Part shown: positions 16,173 to 25,601 of the stretch, piece after piece
Position numbering within the stretch: the first letter of the stretch is position 1
How the letters are laid out: every line of letters begins with the position of its first letter
Assembly: GCA_000708835.1 (NCBI GenBank)
Contig: DF237340.1
Span: forward strand, 1 to 64,000
Length of the DNA stretch: 64,000 nucleotides
Direction: 5' to 3'
Origin: Klebsormidium nitens
Lineage: Eukaryota > Streptophyta > Klebsormidiophyceae > Klebsormidiales > Klebsormidiaceae
Translations under genes and position numbers: made by a program
Notes under the pieces: generated by a model
Database searches by the model: none
Told to the model about the DNA's origin: nothing
The model's input: the letters and a program-made list of their open reading frames with translations, nothing else

Positions 16173-16745
16173 AGCAACCATGCACAGGTTCTACAGGACA
16201 TGATGGGCAAAGGGATAGCTGGTTTGGTACTCGCTTATAACCTCTCAAGCATTACACATGCCCGGTGATTCCTCATGCTCATGTTGCTTCGGCTCCAACA
16301 AAGCCACATGCTCCGGCTCGCTCATGCTATCCTCACCATGCAATTGGCCGACAGGATCGCCACGCTCGCACGCAATGCTGTTGAATCAGGCTCAGAGAGA
16401 AGGAAGCTCGGGCGCCATTTGCTTGAATCAAGAGAGAGACTTGCAACTTTAGGAATGACACATCCGGTCGCAAAGTTCGCACCTAGTGTCACTCTAACAG
16501 TACTGCACTAGCCTAGTCTCAGACCCTTGTACAGCCTAAGCCCTAGCTCTGGCTAGTCTCGTCATGGTTTGAACTCGGCCGATGGTGACATTTGGCGCGG
16601 TTCCTCCGGCAAGCCTAGCCTAGTGTACATCGAATATAGGATATACTCTAGGCTATAGCCTATGTCTGCCGGGCCTTCCTACGCTGCTCCGGCCGCGGGT
16701 GCGCGCGCGCCGCGTCCTCCGGCACGCCGCTGGTCCGGCATGGCA
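16172..16745 (-). repeat. Repeat A, 5' copy, element 1 (lacks repeat B)
   Basis: Matches 877-1450 over its full length. In element order it begins TGCCATGCCG at 16745, directly after GGTC, and ends at the primer-binding site. A normal LTR defined by the polypurine tract would have repeat B before it; the sequence beyond 16745 is unrelated to B. The transcription start is proposed near 16456, leaving about 290 bases upstream. Confidence 0.92.
16439..16458 (-). promoter_or_regulatory. Proposed transcript 5' end / self-primer, element 1
   Basis: The element strand reads TCATTCCTAAAGTTGCAAGT, complementary to the primer-binding site. Its first seven bases, TCATTCC, fit the initiator consensus YYANWYY, with the start at the A. 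No clear TATA box is seen 25-35 bases upstream. Element 2 repeat A has a related stretch (TCATTCGCCAACTTTG, from 27010). Confidence 0.45.
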
Positions 16746-16749
16746 GGTC
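16746..16749. repeat. Target-site duplication GGTC, right copy, element 1
   Basis: Pairs with 746-749. Together they show that the A...B ends are the true integration ends and that the whole A-internal-B-A-B unit inserted as one piece. Confidence 0.65.
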
Positions 16750-18578
16750 ATTGCTTCTTTTCAGAAGATTGACTCAACCCGACGCGTAATTTGCTGCACA
16801 TACATGCTTACCACATCACCTCCAACTCTGGACTGCTGAGTGTTGTTGTGATCTTGTTCAAATTGTGACTTAACGCCTCGTAAATAGACCTTACGTCGCT
16901 GTTATAGTGTCCAGACCGCCAGGAAAACAGGGTTAGCAAACTGGTTAGATCTTAACCTCTGGGTTAGTGTTTCCTCTTGGGACACAAGCATCAGGTAGCT
17001 CTGTGTTTTCTGGTCATGCCTATATAGGATTTATGTCTAGCGGTCACCCGCACCGCTCGTAGCATAAGTTCTTCCGAGGGGGTCAAATCTGCTGTTACTG
17101 CTGATTTCCTGACACTAGATTCAGAATTGCCTTGTGTTCTGTAGCAGATTCTGAAGCAGTGTCAGACTGGATACCATAGGTTCAGGAGAGTCCTGCTTAA
17201 TGCTGTAAAACTCATCAAACTCTCTCTCTCCTCATTTCTTCTGGACTTGGAGTGTTGAGACATGGAGTGTTGAGACAGGTATCATACCCCCGGCGCAAGG
17301 CGTGTTTGACAGTCTGTAATTTCTTACTTGAGAGCGCACCTGCTTACGACTCGTGACTAACTCCCGTGGTGTTGCTATGTGATTTAGTTGTGCTAACTTC
17401 CCCCACACTTACAACTCTGTCACCATTGACGTTACCACGCCTGTACCGCCTGTGAAGTGCACCAAGACGGCGCTGGATTACCTAGACTACTTGACTACGT
17501 CGTCGCTAGAGGTAGGTCTTCCATCACAGTTTCTTATCTGAGTACTGTCTGCCCGAGTGTTGACTTTAGCTCAGTGACGTTGCCCCAGTTGCTGTCTGTG
17601 CACTGTGCACCTCCGCCAGTCAGTTGCTGCACCTCTGTCAGTTGTTGTGTTGTATCTTGCCAGCACGCCGTCAGTCGGTTTCGATCTCTGCCTACTTTGT
17701 GAGTGGCTGACCTTGGTATGTGACTCAAAGGTAAACGATCCTGAACCCGGTTCGTTTGACGCGGCCAGCAATATTAGTTGACGCATGTTAACCGCTAGTT
17801 CTCGACCGTTCATCTAGCTCGTAGTTTGCAGGGGAACGAGGCCTGTGGATGTCCTCTTAAATCGCAGCGAGTCTGTGTTCGGAGGGTGTCCCGTCTCAAT
17901 CCACCTTTGCTTGTGATAGGACAATAGCGATCTGCTCAGCTGCAGTCCGATTGTCATAGTCCAGAAAGTCGCACTCATACAGTGACGCTTTCTGCAGAGC
18001 TGTTGGAGCGTTTCGAGTAGTGATACCTTCTGGTGCCCCTTCCGGCGGCCAGTGGTCCGTGAGTTGGAGAGTCAGGGGCCCCACGGTCCTTAACTACGCT
18101 GGACAGCCAGACCCTCAGTCGGTGCTGCGCTACACAGGTAGGCCCTCCAAGCACGCTTTCCGACATAAGGTGCTCTTTGCGACCTTCGTAGTTATTCGAA
18201 AGTTGGCAGCGACCAACTCAGGAAGCTTCGAGTCTACCACCAGGTTCAACGAAGTTCCTTATTTTTGATTGGTGCTCTCTGAAGTGATCGATCATTGACA
18301 AGTGCTTCAGTAGCGACTTTGTCTTTACAGCTTGGGTTCAATTACAGCCCTGCTCAAAAAACCGGTAACGAGACCGTTTTCTTACCTGCGCGTGTCCCAG
18401 AGTCTGACACTCTGACGGGACTGACCCTTGCGCGCTGTTGACTTGCAGATTCTCTTGCTCACAACCGCGGAGACCGTGGTTTCCCGCACGGGGGGAGAAG
18501 GAATCTGACGTGGCGGCCCGTGGCCCCACTAGTTAATGTTGGTTTCGGGTAGTTAGCGAATTTGGCACCTTCTCGTTC
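16750..18578. other. No recognised gene; possible leader of element 2
   Basis: Before element 1 inserted this joined 745. No frame here resembles a known protein and repeat A of element 2 is absent, so the 5' terminal repeat expected for element 2 is missing. A 14-base unit (GGAGTGTTGAGACA) occurs twice near 17249-17278. The last few hundred bases may be the element 2 leader. Whether the rest is leader, host DNA or a different element cannot be told. Confidence 0.35.
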
Positions 18579-18866
18579 ATGAGTTGGAGATACAATTTGC
18601 GTAGCGGTCCTGAGTTTCCACACCGCGACCCGAACGTCGGACTTGGCAGTGACACTGGCCTTGATAACATTGATTATAACCAAGGCAGTAGTTCGAGTCC
18701 GACCCCTCATTCGCCGCGCGAATTATTGCACGATTCCGGGCACTCTGATTTTGCACCGCAGCTTGTGCGTGCATCATACTTGCCGACAGGCGCGCCCGCC
18801 TTTGTCGAGCCGTTTGATATAGCCGAATTAGACACCATGTCGCTACTGAATGTACAGCATGGTACA
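18579..18866 (+). CDS. N-terminal part of Gag, element 2
   Basis: Starts MSWRYNLRSG; the basic start is like Gag N-termini of other gypsy elements. The frame meets TGA at 18867-18869 and continues open in the same frame into the capsid region, so the stop is probably a nonsense change; CGA to TGA would explain it. Otherwise Ser/Pro-rich, with no recognised domain. Confidence 0.6.
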
Positions 18867-18869
18867 TGA

Positions 18870-19523
18870 CTCTTTACGGGACTCCCGGACGGCCCAAGTA
18901 TCTTGCACTTGCGCCAGAATTATGCGACGCTCAAGACGGAGCTCAAGCTCAAGCCGAATTCTGAGCTTATCAACGATAATGACAGGTTCAACCTGCTCAT
19001 GAAGTTCTTAGCCGGGGGGGCACGCGATCAGGCCGCCCACCTCGAGCGTGAGATGCGCGAAGAACTGCGCACCCGGAATGCTGCTCAGGCCGACTTATAT
19101 CTGCGGAATAAGACGGCATATGAGAAGGCGAAGACCGATTATGACGCTCTGTCAGCCGAAGCTAAGGCAGCCGCGACCGAACCGGTCCGGCCGGAGCCGC
19201 ATGTGGACGCAGAGGTCTATGATCAGCCGGTCGAGAAGTTCTGGGCTATGATGGAAAAGCTTTATCCAGAGAAGTCAACGACTCGGATGGATGAGTTCCG
19301 CTATTTTGCGCGACGCTCCGAGGAGACTATCGCTAGCCTCGTACAGCGCATGCAGTCATTGAAGCATGCCCTCGACCGCCCAGAGGAGATGGCCGTATTC
19401 AAGCTCATAGGAGCTATGCCCCGCCACTTGGGCGAGGAAGTTACGCGCCAGTTGAACGCCACAGCCATGGAGCCTGAGGAATGGACCATTGAGCTCGTGG
19501 GCCGGGTTGCAATTAAGCCTTGA
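18870..19523 (+). CDS. Gag capsid region, element 2
   Basis: A mostly helical, charged segment typical of a retrotransposon capsid, with FWAMMEKLYPEKSTTRMDEF in the place where element 1 has FLQTTYPENTAQTLGEYLNF, followed by a helix-rich stretch (LVQRMQSLKHALDRPEEMA) and GAMPRHLGEEV. No ATG opens it; it continues from the upstream frame through the TGA at 18867. It ends with a stop at 19521-19523 where a small indel near 19515 passes coding to the next frame. Confidence 0.7.
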   Translation, partial: LFTGLPDGPSILHLRQNYATLKTELKLKPNSELINDNDRFNLLMKFLAGGARDQAAHLEREMREELRTRNAAQADLYLRNKTAYEKAKTDYDALSAEAKAAATEPVRPEPHVDAEVYDQPVEKFWAMMEKLYPEKSTTRMDEFRYFARRSEETIASLVQRMQSLKHALDRPEEMAVFKLIGAMPRHLGEEVTRQLNATAMEPEEWTIELVGRVAIKP

Positions 19524-21579
19524 CCGCGCCACGACTCAGGCCAGCCTGTGGACGACCAATATGCAGCCGAAGGCTGCGCAGCCGCGCCATGCAACCGCAC
19601 AGCCAGCGCCGACTGCAAGGCCGAATGGCCGCAGGCAGGAGGGCCCCCATGATCATGCACACCCCAAGCACGATCATCGGGCCATCATATGCCACAACTG
19701 CGGAGAGGCGGGTCACAAACGGCCCCAGTACACTAAGCCGCTTATGGTTCGGGGAGCTTCGGCTCGCACCGACGCCAGAGCAGGCTCTAAGGATCCGAAA
19801 GGGGTTCAGTGCTGGCACTGCCTACAGTACGGCCACATGGCCGCGCAGTGCACAGACAAGCAAGCCGAGGTCTCTCGACCTGGCGCCCCCAAGATGTGGT
19901 GCGATATCCACAAGCTGGATTCGCATACCACTGCTGATTGCCGAGCCGCCCCGCGCGCCAAGAGCGCCAGGCCGGCCGCTGCCCGGGCTGCTCAGGCACC
20001 CGCTAAGGACGATCGGGGTTTGCCCGAACCTACCCTGGCACAGCTCAAGGAGCTTTGGGAGGCTCATCACAACCCAAATGCCTACAAGGCCACGATTGTT
20101 CCTGCACTTGGCGCCCATGTAGCACCGGTGCACTCACGACTTACCAAGAGAATTGTGGACAAGGATGAGAGGCTCAGAGGGCCGTTGGACAATATGCAGC
20201 TCAACTTCATCCCAAGGGACTTCCTGCGCGAGCCGCACAGGCCGCCGCCTGGAATGATGACGGTACCTGAGGGTATGGTGCCTGTCCTCGAAGCCGAGCC
20301 GGATGCGCGCACTGCGCCAGAGCCTGTTCACCCTGAGCTGGTACCAGTTGAGATTGCTCCTGGTCCGACCAACGACCAGGCTGTGCTGCCGTCCCTTGAG
20401 ACGCCGCCGCCTGCGCCTAATACTGTCACTGATGACACACTGCCCGCCAGCTTCACTGAGCTGCCGGCAGATGCACCCGCGCGCCAGGGCATGGTGTACG
20501 CACCAAGTGTGCCACAGCCCGCGCTGACACCTGAGCAGGAGACTGCGCCGACGCGCCGAGGCAAGCCTCGGGCCGCGCTTGCTACCTCTCAGGACTTGTA
20601 CAATCCAGAGAACCCGAACATTAGTGCGCTGCTCAGCCACTTGCCAGGAAGCTATCACAGCGACCAAACGGCCGGGTTCCACCGCTCGCCGCGCATTGAC
20701 AACTCAGGGCTGAAGCCTGCGATGCTGATCAATGGGCGCGCGCTGAACAACTTGCTGCTGGACAGCGGAGCCGAGGCCGCAGGTCGCTCGGGCGCTGCCG
20801 CTATGGGTATCACACCCGACGTGATCGCTCCGAATGCTATCATGATCCGCACCGCTACCGGTAACTTGACCGAGCGGTTGGATCGAACGAAGGAGCCAGT
20901 CAGCTTTGTGCTGAACCCTAGTACCGCCGACGAAGTCACTGTCACGGCGCATGTGGTTATTGTAAACCAGCAGGCCGCCGACACACTGATCGGTATGAGT
21001 ATCATTGGACCCGTGGGTCTTGATCCCAGCTTCAGGAAGAAGCGCGTCAAATACTACCTTGAAGGAGATGGACAAGCGCCCCGCAAGTGCTTCTTGCGCG
21101 CCAAGTTTCCAGTCGATTACGATTCTCCCTTCGCCAATCCAGGCGGCCAGGTGCTTCAAGCCCTCGTCGGCACTGTGATATCTCGGATTCCGAGCCCGCG
21201 CAATGCGCAAGACATTGAGTTCGCTCGCAGCCGCATCGCAACCTTTCAGGCAAAGGCTCTGCCAAAGATCACTGATATCTTTGACCGAAGCATGCGCGTG
21301 CTAGCCACTCCAGACAGGGCCCCTCCTAAGATTCGGAACCCTGCATACCAGCACCTGCGGCCCCTGAGCCAAAACCTGGTTGACCTGAAAGACAAGCTGG
21401 CCACACCTGGACCAGGCTTGGTGGTCTTGGAGCTGTTCTCCGGCCTCATGGCCACAACCGAAGCGCTGTGGCGCCAAGGGATTACCGTTCGCAAAGTCTA
21501 TGCATGCGAACTGGACGCGAAGACCAGAAAGATCGCCATGAGGCGACTGGCCGTCCTGCATACGCTTTATCCTCAGCTG
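19489..21579 (+). CDS. Nucleocapsid, protease and start of DNMT, element 2
   Basis: Zinc knuckles: the first reads CHNCGEAGHKRPQY, so its last Cys is replaced by Tyr and it is probably dead; the second, CWHCLQYGHMAAQC, is intact; a third Cys/His cluster (CDIHKLDSHTTADC) corresponds to the second one of element 1. A Pro/Ala-rich spacer follows. The protease active site is LLLDSGAEAAG at about residue 424 of this frame. The methyltransferase begins with VVLELFSGLMATTEAL (motif I, S-adenosylmethionine binding) and runs into the assembly gap at 21580. The catalytic Cys motif would lie in the gap. Meaningful coding starts near 19515, where it takes over from the capsid frame. Confidence 0.85.
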
Positions 21580-22459
21580 NNNNNNNNNNNNNNNNNNNNN
21601 NNNNNNNNNNNNNNNNNNNNNNNNNNNNNNNNNNNNNNNNNNNNNNNNNNNNNNNNNNNNNNNNNNNNNNNNNNNNNNNNNNNNNNNNNNNNNNNNNNNN
21701 NNNNNNNNNNNNNNNNNNNNNNNNNNNNNNNNNNNNNNNNNNNNNNNNNNNNNNNNNNNNNNNNNNNNNNNNNNNNNNNNNNNNNNNNNNNNNNNNNNNN
21801 NNNNNNNNNNNNNNNNNNNNNNNNNNNNNNNNNNNNNNNNNNNNNNNNNNNNNNNNNNNNNNNNNNNNNNNNNNNNNNNNNNNNNNNNNNNNNNNNNNNN
21901 NNNNNNNNNNNNNNNNNNNNNNNNNNNNNNNNNNNNNNNNNNNNNNNNNNNNNNNNNNNNNNNNNNNNNNNNNNNNNNNNNNNNNNNNNNNNNNNNNNNN
22001 NNNNNNNNNNNNNNNNNNNNNNNNNNNNNNNNNNNNNNNNNNNNNNNNNNNNNNNNNNNNNNNNNNNNNNNNNNNNNNNNNNNNNNNNNNNNNNNNNNNN
22101 NNNNNNNNNNNNNNNNNNNNNNNNNNNNNNNNNNNNNNNNNNNNNNNNNNNNNNNNNNNNNNNNNNNNNNNNNNNNNNNNNNNNNNNNNNNNNNNNNNNN
22201 NNNNNNNNNNNNNNNNNNNNNNNNNNNNNNNNNNNNNNNNNNNNNNNNNNNNNNNNNNNNNNNNNNNNNNNNNNNNNNNNNNNNNNNNNNNNNNNNNNNN
22301 NNNNNNNNNNNNNNNNNNNNNNNNNNNNNNNNNNNNNNNNNNNNNNNNNNNNNNNNNNNNNNNNNNNNNNNNNNNNNNNNNNNNNNNNNNNNNNNNNNNN
22401 NNNNNNNNNNNNNNNNNNNNNNNNNNNNNNNNNNNNNNNNNNNNNNNNNNNNNNNNNNN
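21580..22459. other. Assembly gap, 880 N
   Basis: The gap lies inside the element 2 DNMT. The matching span in element 1 is about 720 bases, so the stated gap size is of the right order. It hides motifs IV to VIII, including the catalytic Cys, so activity of this copy cannot be judged. Confidence 0.98.
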
Positions 22460-22852
22460 ATGATCCAGAAAGCTGATGGCTCTTGGGATGAACCCACCGC
22501 TCTGGAACGCGAGCGCGCTATGGGCTTCATGGACGGGACCACTCACGTCTGTCCCTCCATCTCTGAGGCGGATCGGCGACGGATCCTGGGAAGCACGATG
22601 GACATGCACAGCCTCCACTTTCTGGTTGGCAGCATCCACTGCTTCCAGGCAGCCTTTTTCACCGATTGACGGTTTGCCCGGCGCAACGAACTCGAGTCAG
22701 AGCGTTGTGACCGAATAGACGACGGCACTGTTACGCCAGAACGAGTTGCCAAGTTCGTGCAAGATGGCCTGCTGCGCCACCGCAAGCTGCGCACCCCTGC
22801 TGACCCTAGCACAGCCTCAGGAATTTCACTTGAGCTAGGGGGGGAAGAGTAG
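22460..22852 (+). CDS. C-terminal part of DNMT, element 2
   Basis: The segment WDEPTALERERAMGFMDG...RRRILGSTMDMHSLHFLV matches the motif IX-X end of the element 1 enzyme (WDEPNANERERIMGLIPG...RRRLVGAAIDVRAFYWL). The frame meets TGA at 22667-22669, then stays open for about 60 more codons to TAG near 22850; CGA to TGA would explain the first stop. The second part is a charged linker with no recognised domain. The ATG at the gap edge is not a real start. Confidence 0.8.
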
Positions 22853-22950
22853 GAACGCCGTCAGAAGGAACGGCTCCGAGGGAACCTCCAGAATCGAGGC
22901 CTTCGAGTAAAATTCGGGAGAACGCTTCTTGCGAGAAGACCCTGAATGAG

Positions 22951-24207
22951 ATGCCGTCTGAGTCAGCCCTGAAAGAGGGGCATCAGGACGAAGATGGGAA
23001 GAAAGCTAGCCGCTTGAACGGCAAGCCTCTGCATGATCCTCTGGAGAAAGCTACCGAGAAGCAGCCCCAGAGTGAGAATAGGCACACCGCGCAGGAGAAT
23101 GCACCCAAAGTGGAGCCCCTGAACGCGCCTCTGGAGAAAGCTTCTGAGTCGAAGCCCCAAGGGAAGCCTCCGGAGAAAGTTCCAAAAAACGGATTCCCTC
23201 CGGCCCAGAACGGCGAGCCATCGCCTGTTGTGGCAGACCCCGATGATGAAACACCGCCTCTCGTCGATGATGAGGACGAGTTCGAACCGGATGATGAACC
23301 GCCGCCCCTCGTCGCTGAGGAGGACGCGTTCGAAACCGAGTGGGACATGGGGGATCACCTTACTCCTTACCAGAAGCGCGAGCTTCAGAATCTTTTGGAC
23401 GAATTCCATGACGTGTTTGCACGCAGCATGTCAGAGATGACGACCGTCCGGGGGGAGAAGTTCTCAATCCCGGTCACTAACGATACGCCGATCTTCCGGC
23501 ATCAGTATCGGTTGTCACAATCGGAGAAGGAGAGTCTGAATGAGCACATTGAGGAACGCATCAAGTGCGGATTCATTCGACCGTCCTCGTCCCCATGGGC
23601 CTTTCCCACAACCATGCCTCCTAAGAAGGATGAGCACGGTAACTGGACGCTTAAACGGCCATGCGGAGACTATCGCGAGCTGAACAAAGTCAGCGTCACG
23701 GATCACTACCCGTTGCCCACGCCTGAAGAGATCTTTGATCAACTCCAGAGCGCCACGTGGTTTACCACGTTGGACCTTCGTTGGGGCTATCACCAGGTCG
23801 CTATCGATGAGAAGGACTATTGCAAGACAGCTTTCTGGGGACCTCGGGGACTCTATGAACGGGTCGTGATGCCGTTCGGCCTGAAGAACGCCCCGGCCTT
23901 CTTTCAGCGCATGCTGGATACCACCTTGCGGGCTCAGTTCGAGTTCTGCCGCTGCTACATTGATGACCTGATCATCTTCAGCAAGTCGTTCGACGAGCAC
24001 TTGGTGCACTTGCGAGCGGTCTTTGAGCAGCTGCACCGCAAACGGATTCGGTGTCATCCGCCGAAGAAGATGAGGCTAGCCGTGTCAGATGTCGAGTACC
24101 TGGGCCACTTCGTGGTACCCAACGGTACCGCACCGCAGCAGGCGAAGGTTGAGGCCATCGTCAAGATGCAGGCACCACATGACATGCCCACGCTGCGCGC
24201 CTCTTAG
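22951..24207 (+). CDS. Reverse transcriptase, element 2
   Basis: The first 130 residues are Lys/Glu/Pro-rich and strongly acidic (DDEDEFEPDDEPPP) spacer. The reverse transcriptase follows, with PCGDYRELN, TLDLRWGYHQV, PFGLKNAPAFFQ and the catalytic YIDDL. It ends with YLGHFVVPNGTAPQQAKVEAI, the same place where element 1 breaks. The stop at 24205-24207 (LRAS*) comes from the loss of one base: in the next frame the conserved LGTAGYYRRYVRNYS follows at once. Several ATGs lie near the start; none is preferred. Confidence 0.93.
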   Translation: MPSESALKEGHQDEDGKKASRLNGKPLHDPLEKATEKQPQSENRHTAQENAPKVEPLNAPLEKASESKPQGKPPEKVPKNGFPPAQNGEPSPVVADPDDETPPLVDDEDEFEPDDEPPPLVAEEDAFETEWDMGDHLTPYQKRELQNLLDEFHDVFARSMSEMTTVRGEKFSIPVTNDTPIFRHQYRLSQSEKESLNEHIEERIKCGFIRPSSSPWAFPTTMPPKKDEHGNWTLKRPCGDYRELNKVSVTDHYPLPTPEEIFDQLQSATWFTTLDLRWGYHQVAIDEKDYCKTAFWGPRGLYERVVMPFGLKNAPAFFQRMLDTTLRAQFEFCRCYIDDLIIFSKSFDEHLVHLRAVFEQLHRKRIRCHPPKKMRLAVSDVEYLGHFVVPNGTAPQQAKVEAIVKMQAPHDMPTLRAS

Positions 24208-24233
24208 GCACTGCCGGCTATTATCGGCGCTAT

Positions 24234-25601
24234 GTGCGGAATTACTCCCGCATCGCTGAGTCTCTAAACCGCCTCCTTCAGAAGGACGTGCCATGGGAAT
24301 GGTCAGCTCAGGCTCAAGAAGCCTTCGAGCAGTTGAAGGTCAAACTGACCGAGGCGCCTATCCTCAGGCGGCCCAACTATGACCTGCCCTTTGAGCTGCA
24401 CACTGATTGGAGCAGCGCCGGCCTGGGCGCCGTGCTCGCTCAGAGAGACGAGGAAGGCAAGGAGTACGTGGTCGCGTACGCCTCTCGTAGCAACAATCGG
24501 ACTGAGCGCAACTACTCCAGCTATCATGGAGAGTGTCTCGCCGCTGTCTGGGGAGTCCAGATCTTCCGCTGGTACCCCTATGGCCGACACTTCACGCTGA
24601 TCACGGATCACGAGCCTCTGAAGTGGCTGATGACGAACATGAGGCTCACAGGAATGCACGCCCGCTGGGCTAACATCCTTCAGGAGTACGAGTTCGAGAT
24701 CGTTCACCGCAGTGGTCTCAAGAATCTTGACGCGGACGGGCTCTCACGCAACCCGCTCCCCTCAGATCATGACCCGACCGATGCTCGGATGGATCACACT
24801 CCTAGTGACGTCTCTCACATCTCGGCCTGCTTGGCTCGCCTGGCTGTCGGATCCGATAACACTCCGTCACCCATGCCGGCCCTCATTCCAACTGCTCCTG
24901 AGCGCGAACCGCCTGAGGTTGATATGCCAGTCAAGCTTGACCGCGACATATGGCATGATGCCCCCGTGATCGAGTTCCTGCGGGACGGTACCTACCCACC
25001 TGATGCTTCGAGCCAGGTTCGGGACCGCATCTGGCACCGAGCCCAGGGCTATCACTTCGAGCACGACCTGCTGCGCAGGCGTGTTGACGGCGGTGGGTCA
25101 AAGATTGTGCTCAAGCCCGACCAGCGCGCGAACCTGATTCGCCGAGTCCACATGGACATCGGACACTTTGGTGTCAAGAAGACCTACTCACTGCTCGAGC
25201 CCACATACTGGTGGGTCGGCATGTACGGCCAGGTCGAAGTTGAGGTCAGCTTCTGTGTCGTCTGTGACCGTGTCAAGGCCACCTTCGAGGTGAAGGATCC
25301 CACGCTGAAACCGCTGCCAATCATGGGCATGTTCTACCGTTGGGGCATTGACTTGTTCAAGATGCCAGTCAAATCGACTGCCGGCAACGAGTACGTGGTT
25401 GTGATGATCGAACACTTCAGCAAGTGGATCGAGATCTTTGCCATACCAGCCAAGAAGGCTGAGTACGTTCGCGAGAAATTCATTGAGGTCCTGGCCCGCT
25501 TCGGCGCGCCAGTAGAGGTCGTTACTGACCAAGGCTCAGAGTTCGAAGGCTTGTTTGCCGAGCTCCTGATTGCCCTGTACATCGACCACTGCATCTCGTG
25601 A
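24234..25601 (+). CDS. RNase H and integrase N-terminal part, element 2
   Basis: RNase H is shown by ELHTDWS, GECLAAVW and LITDHEPL. After a spacer comes the integrase zinc module (HMDIGH, CVVC) and the first two catalytic Asp residues (GIDLF and VTDQGSEF). The frame ends at TGA in DHCIS*, where a one-base change shifts the rest of the catalytic core to the next frame. The start at 24234 is only the first ATG after the frameshift near 24200. Confidence 0.92.
   Translation: MRNYSRIAESLNRLLQKDVPWEWSAQAQEAFEQLKVKLTEAPILRRPNYDLPFELHTDWSSAGLGAVLAQRDEEGKEYVVAYASRSNNRTERNYSSYHGECLAAVWGVQIFRWYPYGRHFTLITDHEPLKWLMTNMRLTGMHARWANILQEYEFEIVHRSGLKNLDADGLSRNPLPSDHDPTDARMDHTPSDVSHISACLARLAVGSDNTPSPMPALIPTAPEREPPEVDMPVKLDRDIWHDAPVIEFLRDGTYPPDASSQVRDRIWHRAQGYHFEHDLLRRRVDGGGSKIVLKPDQRANLIRRVHMDIGHFGVKKTYSLLEPTYWWVGMYGQVEVEVSFCVVCDRVKATFEVKDPTLKPLPIMGMFYRWGIDLFKMPVKSTAGNEYVVVMIEHFSKWIEIFAIPAKKAEYVREKFIEVLARFGAPVEVVTDQGSEFEGLFAELLIALYIDHCIS

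Larger units (their letters stand above)
750..16745 (-). mobile_element. Element 1: Ty3/gypsy-type retrotransposon with DNMT and PHD finger
   Basis: The domain order read on the minus strand is Gag with zinc knuckles, a large unrecognised region, DTG aspartic protease, C5-DNMT, reverse transcriptase, RNase H, HHCC/DDE integrase and PHD finger. Reverse transcriptase before RNase H before integrase is the Ty3/gypsy order. The ends read TGCC...GGCA and are flanked by GGTC. The two A repeats differ at about 10 of 575 positions, so the insertion is fairly recent. Even so, the coding region is broken: a frameshift near 15235, TGA at 11588-11590, TAG at 11114-11116, TGA at 9070-9072, a frame change between 5419 and 5383, a frameshift near 4075 and TAG at 2149-2151. 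At about 16 kb it is unusually large for the group. DNMT-bearing retrotransposons have been described in charophytes and dinoflagellates; the terminal layout is described under the repeats. Confidence 0.93.

Noticed and set aside
750-16745. DIRS/Ngaro-type element, because of the split direct repeats
   Set aside because: The element encodes an HHCC/DDE integrase and shows a 4-bp target duplication; no tyrosine recombinase motif was seen.
18841-18905. Bacterial-type TTG start for the element 2 capsid at 18903
   Set aside because: The frame is open upstream to the TGA at 18867 and before it, so the capsid is a continuation of the upstream Gag frame and not a new start.
21301-22639. Long frames running through the N gap
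   Set aside because: They are open only because N gives no stop codons.
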